From Plotosus lineatus (taxonomy: Eukaryota > Chordata > Actinopteri > Siluriformes > Plotosidae), in contig CM045735.1 in the NCBI GenBank assembly GCA_024760905.1, positions 34,210,749 through 34,274,748 of the forward strand: 64,000 nucleotides of DNA, read 5' to 3'. The notes below the pieces were generated by a model. The model had not been told where the DNA came from and did not search any database. It saw only the letters and a list, made by a program, of their open reading frames with translations. Positions within the stretch are counted from its first letter, which is position 1. Each line of letters opens with the position of its first letter. Below are positions 44,200-54,308 of the stretch, one piece after another. A program made the position numbers and the translations under genes.

Positions 44200-45560
44200 T
44201 CAGTAATGTCAGTTTTTAATAAGGGTACAACATGTCAGGATTTTTTTTTTCAAGCTTTCTAAACAGAAAATCAGGTTCAGCAGATATTTACAAAGTTACA
44301 ATTTCAGCATCGACTTATTCTAAAAATGTGCATCACTGATTTGCAGGGTTACAGGCGTTTCTCACAGGAGAAACTTCATATGGATCAATTTCATGTTCAC
44401 ATTGCTGTTGGGTGACAGACCTAAACATTATACTCGATTGTTCGTCAGAGAACGAACAATCTTCTATAAAAAAAAAAAATTGTCAGGGAAGAAGCGATGC
44501 CGCTTCCTAGGGATGGGAGTCACCAAAGACCAGTCGATATGATACTATATAAAATGATCATGATAAAACTTAAATAATATTATTATAATAAAACTTAAAC
44601 CTGAGGGAAAAAACCACCCTAACTTCCATCATGCAAGGTGAGTAGACCAGCCACAGATTAAAACAATGCGTTTAAAATGGTCTCTGTCAAGAGTTGAACC
44701 AGCTCACACCAATAGTATTCATTTACACTATGAAAACGGATTGATTTTTTTTCCTTAAATTGAATGTAGAAATGTGGAGTTTTATTTTCCCGTACAAAAT
44801 CACAGGCATAACAACAAACAGCCTATGGATAATATTTCTGATATCACAAATTGCTTTTCATAAAATGTCTGCGAAGCCATAAAAAGTGCAATAAGTGGTA
44901 TAGCTGCCATGGTTGACACAAGAGTGTGTCTACTTATTACCATCACACAACAAGGACATTTCAGGTGTTTACTAGCTGCAGTTTGGTGTTTTCCGGAAGT
45001 CAAAACACCAAATGTGATGCAGTCCTGAGGAGACAGATTGGACCATGTGCTCAGACATCTCCCTGATGCTACATGTGGTGGCAATAGCATGACCAAGAGA
45101 ATGGTTCAGAGAGCCCTGTGTCAGCAGATAGTGAGCGCCTGCGATGAGCTCGGTTGCCTTTCCCTTCATTCAATGAAATCTAAAGTGGCTTTTGGTAGGA
45201 GGTCGACAACACAGGACTGGGGTAATAGCTGCAGGACGGAAGAGGTTAAAGTGTGTTAAAGACAAAATAACATAAATTTGAAATAATTTTAATTATAATG
45301 GGATCTCTCTCCAAGATAGCTGGAAGTTTGTGGATGGGGTGGTGGTGGTCTGGAGCATAAGTGTCAAATCCAACCATCAAGAACTTTCAAAGAATATGAA
45401 TATCGTACGTTCCTTACATAGAATATTTCAATGAAAACTAGTTCACCATCCTTCCACTAGGAGGTGGCAGCATTTTTAAGTAAATGGCTAATCATTCATA
45501 ACTCAAGAAAGATTACTTGCTAGGCTTGTAGCTGTTAAGTCCTTTTGGAATCAATGTTCT
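44200..45560. other. Intergenic stretch, nothing firmly recognised
   Basis: A few short frames occur on both strands (for example 44800-45259), without family motifs or splice signals that I can support. Confidence 0.45.
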
Positions 45561-45567
45561 GTGATCA

Positions 45568-47215
45568 CAACCCTTGGCAAAAATTATGGAATTATCAGTC
45601 TCGGAGGATGTTGATTCAGTTGTTTAATTTTGCAGAAAAAAAAATCAGATCACAAACATGACGCAAAACAAGTCATTTCAAATGGCAACTTTCTGGTTTT
45701 AAGAAACACAAAGAAATCAAGGGGGGAAAATGTGGTAGTCAGTAACAATTACTTTCTTAGACCAAGCAGGGGGAATAAATTATGGAATCACTCAATTTGA
45801 GAGGAAAAAATTATGGAATCACTCTGTAAATTTCCATTCCCAAAACTAACACCTGCATCAGATTAGATCTGCTCATTAGTCCGCAGTTAAACAGGAGTGA
45901 TCACACCTTGGAGAACTGTTGCCTCAAGTGGACTGACATGAATCATGGCTCCAACACAAGAGCTGTCAATTGAAACAATGGAGAGGATTATCAAACTTCT
46001 TAAAGAAGGTAAATCATTATGGAATGTTGCAAAAGATGTTGATGTAGGCCATAACACTGATGTTATGTGTATTTCTTCAAGGAATGTTTTAACAGTTTTT
46101 GCTCTCTGGCAAGATGCATCATCATGTTGAAGAATGATTTCATCATCTCCAAACATCCTTTCAATTGATCGGATAAGAAAAGTGTCCAAAATTTCAACGT
46201 AAAATTGTGCATTTATTGAAGATGTAGTGACAACCATCTCCCCAGTGCCTTTACCTGACATGCAGCCCACTATCATCAATGACTGTGGAAATTTGCATGT
46301 TTTCTTCAGACAGCTGTCTTCATAAATCTCACTGGAACGGCAACAAACAATAGTTCTAGCACCATCTCCTTGCCCAATGCAGATTCACGATTCATCACTG
46401 AATATGACTTTCATTCAGTCATCTAAAGTCCATGATTGTTTTTCCTTAGCCCATTGTAGCCTTGTGTTTTTCTGTTTAGGTGTTAATGATTGCTTTTGTT
46501 TAACTTTTCTGTATGTAAATCCCATTTCCTTTAGGTGGTTTCTTACAGTTCGGTCACCGACGTAGACTACGGTGTCCTCCCATTTGTTTTGCTGTACATT
46601 TTCTGTTTTCAAGACATATTGCTTTAGGTTTTCTGTCTTGACGCTTTGATGTCTTCCTTGGTCTACCGGTATGCTTGCCTTTAACAACCCTTCAATGTTG
46701 TTTGTATTTGGTCCAGATTTTAGACACCACTGACTGTGATAACCAACATCTTTTGCCACATTGCGTGATGATGTACCATCTTTAAGAAGTTTGATAATCC
46801 TCTCCTTTGTTTCATTTGACATTTCTTGTGTTGGAGCCATGATTCATGTCAGCCCACATGGTGCAACAGCTCTCCAAGATGTTATCACTCCTGTTTAACT
46901 GCGGACTACTGAGGAGATCAATTCTGATGCAGGTGTTAGTTTTGGGAATGGAAATTTACAGAGTGATTTCATAATTTTTTTCCTCAAAATGAGTGATTCC
47001 ATAATTTATTCCCCCTGCTTGGTGAAAAAAGTCACTGTTACTGACTACCACATTTTTTCATTGATTTCTTTTAGTGTTTCTTAAAGCCAGAAAGTTGTCA
47101 TTTGAAACGACTTTAGTTTTGCGTCATGTTTGTGATCTGCTTTTTTTCTACAAAATTAAACAACCGAATGAACATCCTCCGAGACTGATGATTCCATAAT
47201 TTTTGCCAGGGGTTG
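45568..47215 (-). mobile_element. Tc1-like DNA transposon with fold-back structure
   Basis: The ends CAACCCTTGGCAAAAATTAT (left) and CAACCCCTGGCAAAAATTAT (right, reversed) are TIRs, followed by TA at the right. The inverted similarity extends about 470 bp inward at each end and includes the transposase start codon, which therefore appears twice: at 46840 (-) and 45945 (+). The - strand carries the transposase body; the + strand start region is only a truncated inverted copy. Confidence 0.85.
45887..46840 (-). pseudogene. Tc1-like transposase, broken and lacking its 3' part
   Basis: The N-terminal HTH region reads MAPTQEMSNETKERIIKLLK and then DGTSSRNVAKDVG. The middle includes GDRTVRNHLKEMGFTYRK and LQWAKEKQSWTLDD, followed in another frame by SLMIVGCMSGKGTGEMVV and the catalytic-region QHDDASCQRAKTVKTFLEE. 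The conserved downstream segment that carries the last catalytic acidic residue is missing: sequence switches at about 46055 into the inverted copy of the 5' end. There is at least one frame change near 46410. Confidence 0.85.
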
Positions 47216-47306
47216 TATTCAGCACTCGATCTCCTTTAATAGAAGTAACCTGGAATGTTGAGAGTTCAAAATATACACTCCACACTATTTTTTTTTTTTT
47301 TTACTA

Positions 47307-47807
47307 CCGTGTTTCCCTGAAAATAAGACCTAACCACAAAATAAGACCTAGCGTGATTTTACAAGATGATTTCAATATAAGCCCTTCCCTTAAAATAAGC
47401 CCTAGTTGAGAGCGACAGCAATTGAGGTTTTGCACGTGACGTCACAGGGTCACCTGACTTATGTTTACACACCATATTGGACCGCATGATCTGGACGGTG
47501 CTCACTCATTCAACATTGCTAAACATTTTAAAATAACTAATAGTGGTTCAACATTACCCAACTGGATGTTGTTTGTCGGTTACGGACTTCCTCGGAGTGA
47601 TACAAAATAACCAGTGAGTATGGTTATATTGTGTTGTGCTGTTGGCTGTGCAAATAGATAGAGGAGTAAGCCTGCACTGTCGTTTTATCGTTTTCCATCT
47701 GACCCGGAGAGAAAAGCCAAGTGGATCGCAGCGGTAAATAGGAAAGACTGTAATTCTACAGAATACAGTACAATATGCAGCGAACACTTTGTATCAGGTA
47801 AATATAC

Positions 47808-47863
<56 letters not shown>

Positions 47864-48219
47864 GTGAATTTATACAACCATTATAAGCACTGATCATTTT
47901 AATTTATTATTGCATAAGCGCTTGTTTGTGTAGGTCTATTTGGGGATAGAACAGGCACCTTAGCCGTTATGAGGTGATAGTCTCTCTTCCCGGTTCCTGG
48001 CTCCCAGTGTTGCATACAGCTTACAAATCCGGCAACAAAATACTTGTAAGCTTCCATTGGTTTGATATATTAAGATATATTATAAGATATATTAAGATAT
48101 ATTATAAGACATGTAATAGAGAAAAATGTAAAATACATCATCACCTAAAAATAAGCCCTAGTATCATATTTCGGTATGAAAATTAATATAAGCCCTGTCT
48201 TATTTTCGGGGAAACACGG
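47307..48219 (+). mobile_element. TIR element containing a THAP-domain exon
   Basis: TA|CCGTGTTTCCCTGAAAATAA at the left and TTATTTTCGGGGAAACACGG|TA at the right are clear TIRs. Sub-terminal 'aataagccct' motifs repeat near both ends. Between lie a THAP-like exon (47620-47797) and a (TA)n tract (47808-47857). Confidence 0.85.
47620..47797 (+). pseudogene. THAP-type zinc finger exon, interrupted by one stop
   Basis: ATG at 47620 begins MVILCCAVGCANR, then a TAG at 47659, then RSKPALSFYRFPSDPERKAK, WIAAVNRKDCN and ICSEHFVSG, followed by a donor-like AG|gtaaat. C-x2-4-C, the FP-containing middle with Trp, and C-x2-H are the THAP signature. THAP domains are the DNA-binding part of P-element, Kolobok and some Harbinger-related transposases. 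The host element's superfamily is not settled here. Confidence 0.8.
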
Positions 48220-48279
48220 TAGCATGTCTTACGAGCATTTATTTCAGGCAAACAAATTAGCATTTTTCACAAATGCTCT

Positions 48280-48430
48280 GGTAACGCTCTGGTTTGCCCA
48301 CTGTGGATCTATTTGGAATGTGGGAGGAAACCAGAGTCCCTGGAGGAAACCCACGCACGCACTGGAAGAACACACAAATGCAACCTTTTTGCTCTGTGTG
48401 CCAACTACTACGCTGCTGTGCTACCCCTCT
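48280..48430 (-). mobile_element. SINE family 2 relic
   Basis: 'tgggaggaaaccagagtccc' and 'tggaggaaacccacgcacgc' match the middle of family 2 in reverse. Both ends are degraded. Confidence 0.5.
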
Positions 48431-49088
48431 CAATTAATTTAGAATAGGCCAATTCCGTACAAACTAGCGACTGACATAAATAAAGCTTTGTGAAAGATTA
48501 GCTTGTTCAATATGTTACAAAAAAAAAAAGACAATTTCTATCTGATATACTTAATTTTTCACATGACTGTCACTGACAGGGACTGATGGAATACAGGTCT
48601 CTCAGGAACCATTCTAATCTCTTTATTGAGAACACTTTCATTTTAGTAAAGTCCAACAGCAGATTTAGAAAGCTGAAGATGGTTATACTGAGCTACTTAC
48701 AGGACTGAAGGACAGACTGCCACACACTGGAGCACAGGTACACTGCCAATCCATGGAGGGGGAGCTGCTACTGACAAGTACACACCCTGAGTCTGCATGT
48801 GTAAGGACCTCACTGGCCGAGTTCCCTTCTGCATGGAGGTTCGGTTTGCTGAAATCAGATGTAAAATCATGTACGTACTGTATAACTTTTGGTCATTCTG
48901 TATGTGGATGTTATTGTAATGGAGCGGGAAGGATCTATAAAATAAATAAATAAATAAAATAAATATTATATTTGGTATCTTTCAGAATTGGATTTTCAGT
49001 CTTCCTTTTTTTTTTTTTTAAAACAGTCTTCACTGTGATCAGGTTGCATACTGGAAGCTACATAGCAAACACAAATAAATATCTAGTG

Positions 49089-50642
49089 CAGGGGTCATCA
49101 ACATGGTGTCCGAGGGCACCAGGTCGCCCACAAGGACCACATGAGTCACCAGCGAGAACCTATGGGTCGCGAGCCAGACGTGGCTCTTTTGATGACTGCA
49201 TCTGGCTCAATAAATCAGATAAATCGATAAATCAGGTGGCCTTTCTTAACAGAATAACTAACACATAATTTCACTATCCTTTAAATAAAAATATAGAAAA
49301 AAGCCATCAAATAAAACAAAAACATAAATAAATCTTACGTATTTCAATCTATACATCTATTTTCAATGCCTCTTGTTGCTGTAGCGCGCAGCGGAGAGCC
49401 AATCCTTTCTCTACTCCCGTGTGTGGGGGCGGGGCCGATACCTTGAAACTCTAATTTTATTGGATTATATGCAACAGCCTGCGCAAATTGTTTTAGGGTA
49501 AGGAGGTAAATTTCCCTCGTTTAAATCAGCTCATGTGCGAGAAGCCAAACAGAGATGGCAAGCAAAACACAAATGGACAGAATGAAAAAACTTCAACCCG
49601 CAGACCAGCTGATTGCCTTGGGACGCACTTCCTGTCACATAAACACTGTAGCGCCATTTGGCTCCACATGCGCACGCGAGCAGTCCTTCTCACATCTGAA
49701 AAGCACATACAGTACTTGTTAACTCTCATGCGTCTCATGCCCTTCCTGACACAACCCTTTTTAGCAAGGGACAGAAACACGCTGACGACTTTGCAGCTAC
49801 TCTTTACGAAAGTCAGCAATGGTTCATTTATATGCCTCTCACCATAGACAGTGACAGACATGGCCCGCCTTTGATAACCCAGTTAGCTGCACTGGGCATT
49901 AATACAATTAGTGTATTTCCCAATTTTATTATTTTTTTTAAGGATGTCATTTCCGAAAGCAAATACCATTGGCTAGGTCTTTTACTTGCTCAGATGATGT
50001 TTTCATTTACTAATTTAGTAAAATGTAGACTTAGTGAGAATTGTTAACATTGTTAATAAATTTCAGTTTGTAATTCCATGTGTTGTTGCAATGTTGCTGC
50101 ACAGGATACTTGCCATCTACAGTATATGGGTAGATTTGTTAACATGGTTAATTAATTTCGGTTTGTAAACTAATTGTGTAGTTGCAAGGTTGCTGCATAT
50201 GATACATGCCATCTCTGAGCAAAGACAGCAAAGATTATTATGAAGAATTATTTGGATAAAACTTCAAAAAAGAGAAATGTTACAATTCACATTTTACTTT
50301 CCCCCTGAACCCCTGCTTCTCACTCTCTATTAATCTTAAGGGTTGATAGCTATGAAAACATCAAGATCAAGTCGTATTATACTCTAGAATTGTTGGTCTC
50401 AGTATTCAAAAATATATTTGGCTCTCAGAGGATTAGATTTTAATAATTTTTTTTGGTCTCTTCATCAAAAAGGTTCCCGACCCCTGACATAGATGAATAT
50501 CAATAATTATTAATAATAACATATAAATAAAGGTAAATTGAGCAAATTTGTTATGTCACAAGTATGTATCGACCTGGTAGCCCTTCGCATTAATTGGTAC
50601 CCAAGAAGTAGCCCTCCGTTTCAAAAAGGTTGGTGACCTCTG
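49089..50642. mobile_element. hAT-family non-autonomous element with 8-bp target duplication
   Basis: The left end CAGGGGTCATCAACATG and the right end, reversed, CAGAGGTCACCAACC are TIRs. ATCTAGTG flanks both sides (49081-49088 and 50643-50650), the 8-bp duplication typical of hAT. The interior shares about 270 bp with the hAT relic at 2917-3990 and carries a SINE family-1 fragment (49737-49897). No intact transposase. Confidence 0.9.
49737..49897 (-). mobile_element. SINE family 1 internal fragment
   Basis: Only the body is present ('ttgataacccagttagctgc' through 'cttcctgacacaaccctttt'); both head and tail are missing. Confidence 0.8.
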
Positions 50643-51239
50643 ATCTAGTGTCTGAGATCTGTATGTCTTCGCTGATGAAATTTTAAATAAAGTGCACCTG
50701 ATGAATTTTGAATCTGTGTTTTACATTGTAAGTGTTTTTATTGACACAGTTCAAACAATTATTCTATTAATGGCAAAATAGGACCATAACATAGGACCAT
50801 AAATTCCATTACAGTATAGCAAAATGTGCTAAGCTAGTAGTCTATTGGGATTTTCATGCACAGGTCAAATAACTCATCTTCGCCAGAGTTTATAATGGGT
50901 TTCTGTAGCATGAAGTAACCAGGATTTTATGTCCTCACGGATGAGTCCATTGCAGGTTACCTTCTCAGTATTTTTCACTACCCATATTTACTGCTGACTG
51001 AATAGAGGTACACTTGTAGTTAAGACTGTGCCTAAGGGTCGTAGCATGGTGGGGTCTAACTAGGATTGGAACCTATGACTTCATGATCATGACCCCAGAA
51101 CCATAATCACTTTATATTATGAAGAAAGACGTTTTGGGGTCATTGATAAATAATTAGGCACTACCTAAAAGCGAATCTCTGAAATAATTAACTTTTCCTA
51201 ATAGATGTTTCAGTGTGAATTTGTTTTAACAATGCCATC

Positions 51240-51445
51240 AAGGAAGTGGGGGGGGGTGAGCTGCATCTTCCCTTCCTTCACATTCATGGCTGAAGTCCCC
51301 TTCAGCAAGCCACCTAACACAGAACTGCTCTCTGGGTGCCCCCAATGTGTTTGGCAGCGGACTGCTCCAAGTGTTTGTGCTCACTTTGGATGGGTTAAAT
51401 GGAAAAGCAACAATTTCCCTTGCGGGCTTAATACAGGATTCAGAA
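51240..51445 (+). mobile_element. Third-type SINE, head-truncated
   Basis: The body matches the copy at 29465-29755 read in reverse ('cttcccttccttcacattca', 'cactttggatgggttaaatg'). Confidence 0.7.
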
Positions 51446-51781
51446 ATAACAACAAAAAAAATCAATGACATAATGTCATGACTGCCCCCTCCCCAAAGTT
51501 TTGATATTGTCTGATTTTCTTAAATAGAAACCTAATATCACCACAGGGTATTGAGATGGCTTTAATCTGGATACTTCCGTAAGCACGTTGTACACACCAG
51601 AAATGTCATGTGCTTCCTATTCAAATGTGGAATGCACTGCACGGCAGTAATAGTTTATTTTCCTGGCTAAACAACCAAAGGTACCTACTGCATATGGCAC
51701 ACAGAATTTTGTTGATGCTGCTAAAGTGTACTTTATTTTATTTAAAAAAGTGTATTTTATAATATGGCTTGAAACAAGTAC

Positions 51782-52425
51782 AGATGCTGCTCGACTTGCG
51801 TTTTAGTTTGGTTCCTAATGGCCAAACGTAAGGTGAAAAAAAACGTAAGCTGTTACTGTACGTTCCACTGACGTATGACCGTTCATATTGTACTATACAT
51901 ACATAAATACTATTACCGTATCTCATAAAACACCCCTAAAGCAATTATTCTAAACATAACATTGTACAATAATATCAACATTAATTTCAAATAAATGAAA
52001 TTCAAGCAAAATAATTTCAAATAAATAAATTTTAATCAAATTGACTTATTACCACTGATTCTGATTACCACTATCACTAGTAGGCTTACGCTTTTGACCA
52101 ACCATATTTGCTTAGGGTTACAAATACGCAAAACAGTGTAAACACAAAGATCACAGAGACAAAGTCTTAACACAAGGGTAACACGCGGTGAACTGGGAAG
52201 AAACAGGGCATGTTCAGTCTGTCACTTGTAAACAATGAATGATGCAGTGCCATATAAACAATGGACGCAGCGTCACGTGTAAGTAGTGTACTACGTCTAT
52301 GTACTACGTAAGAACATCTCGTACTACGGAGGGCGCGCTAAACTCAAAATGACCTACAAAATTTTTTTTTACAAAAAACGTAAAATTGAAAAAATAAGGT
52401 TAAGCAAATAAGGGTTTAAGACGAG
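51782..52425 (-). mobile_element. 'CCCCGACTTACG'-family TIR element
   Basis: Inverted relative to 10015 and 61241: it contains the reverse of 'tttgtaaccctaagcaaata' at about 52100-52120 and the right-end motif as its left end (CAGATGCTGCTCGACTTGCG). It lies immediately downstream of the last akna exon. Confidence 0.75.
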
Positions 52426-52509
52426 GTGTTGATTTGTTCTTTGTCTGATTTGGACAATGTGTTACAAAGCACAAAAGCAAGCTGACACCCTGTCCATGGG
52501 TTAGTAAAT

Positions 52510-52727
52510 CTAATAAGCCAAAAAGTCAACATGAAGGAGAAATTTTATTGGATACTTATTATCATCTTCAAAAAGATAAAAAAGATAAATAAAATGAATA
52601 AGTATGCATAAATAACAGAATTTCTGACCCGTTGCAGGGACTGTCTCTTTTTTCGTTGCTCCACACAATGGACAGTAATTCGGGTCGGAACGAGTATGAG
52701 TCAGCGAGCTAACGTTTATTGCATGAC
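52510..52727 (-). CDS. akna: akna-like exon K (second Cys pair), terminal or incompletely read
   Basis: Acceptor ttttttag|GT. Encodes HAINVSSLTHTRSDPNYCPL and CGATKKETVPATGQKFCYLC, then an Ile/Phe/Leu-rich run to a TAG at 52510-52512. A poly(A)-type AATAAA (- strand, 52543-52548) comes before that stop, so either the stop is not used or there is a later signal. The end of this exon is uncertain. Confidence 0.6.
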
Positions 52728-54277
52728 CTAAAAAAAGGCATAAATGATCAAATCAGTAAACACTACCAGAGCAGCGGTATGATCACATAATGGAAGAAAA
52801 TTCTTACATTCAGAGGATCTATTTTGTTGTACCAAACAGCTGAAGCACAAATGTACAGGCCTTCTTCTGACGGTAGCCTCATAATTTCTCATGTTTGATC
52901 TTTCAGCTGACACACTGCACTTCTGGCCTTCAAGGAAAAATACAATTTTATAAATTTCAGACTGATTATTAAAAAAAAAAATCAGCAGCACAAGATGCCA
53001 CATTCCCTTACGGTTTAGATAAGCTTTTGGGCTCCATCCAGTTTCGGCCCTCACTCTCTGGGTTATGCGTGCAATCACAGGTGATTCTGAGATGTTCTTT
53101 TGTGTCATGTCTTCAGACTGGGTATACTGTGTATCTGAAACTGTACCTGCAAAAACAAACAAACAAAAAACTTATATCAGTTAATAAATACTGAACAAAA
53201 CTGTGCTATTACTGTACTTAGTTTATAGTATTATTATTGTATATTTATTAGTAACACATATTTTACAGTTTGTAGTATGACACACTGCAGATATGATCAT
53301 ATTTAAGCCTGTAACATGTTTATTAAATTCTACACACTGGTATCTGGCTCTGGTCTGAAGCAGGGAAAAGATGCAGATCTCCTTGGTACCATCCTTTCTT
53401 GTCCCTCAGTTACAGTACCCACATGCCCTCTTGGTTCTCTCTTGCTACCCATCTTTCCCTCCAAAGTCCTGTAAAAATTCCACATATAGAAATAGAAAGT
53501 TATGTTACATCAGGAGGACTGCCAGGGTGGTTTCCCTCGGCAATAGTGGACTTTTCCTGTTTCCTTGTTAAGGCCGAACTGGTGACCAAATTCAACATCT
53601 TGTGACCATGACCCCATGCTGTTAGTGTAAATAAGCTTGGCAGCTATTCCATGTTGACCCTCTGGAAAAATCTCCAGCTAACAGTGAGGGTAGCATAGTG
53701 GATACCACATCCACCTCACATCAAGAAGGTTCTTGGTTCAATTCCTGGGCATGAGCTTTTCTGTGCGGCGTTTTCATGTTGCCTCCGTGCTTGTGTGGTT
53801 TTCCTCCAGGTACTCCAGTTTCCTTTCACAGTCCAAAGAGATGCACATTAGATTAACTGGTGTTTCCAAATTGGCCCTAGATGTGAGTGTGAAATAGGCA
53901 CCATCCTCCCTGCAATCCTAGTGGGATTGAGCAGTTGGCTAAAACTAACTAGATATGGGTTGTACTGGTTTTCTGACACCTATACTGGAATGCAGTCATC
54001 TGAAGGGTGTGGTCATTCCCTGAGTGGAAAAGACTGGCACAAAAAGGAATTAATGTCACATGGCATCCTTTTAAATACTACTCAGATGGTGTCACAGTCA
54101 CAAGGCAACAACCTTTCTTCAGGTACTGGACAATGGAACAAATAAAGCATACTGCACTGCTTCCGGAAAACCATTTTGATACGATACATTGTATATATGT
54201 CAATCCACAGTACAGTCGTACCCTTGCCACTTCGCGATTTGAGCATCGCGGTCTTGGTACATCGTGGTATTTTAATT

Positions 54278-54308
<31 letters not shown>

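Noticed and set aside
44800..45259. Overlapping frames on both strands
   Set aside because: No conserved motif in either, and no flanking exons; could not be supported as coding.
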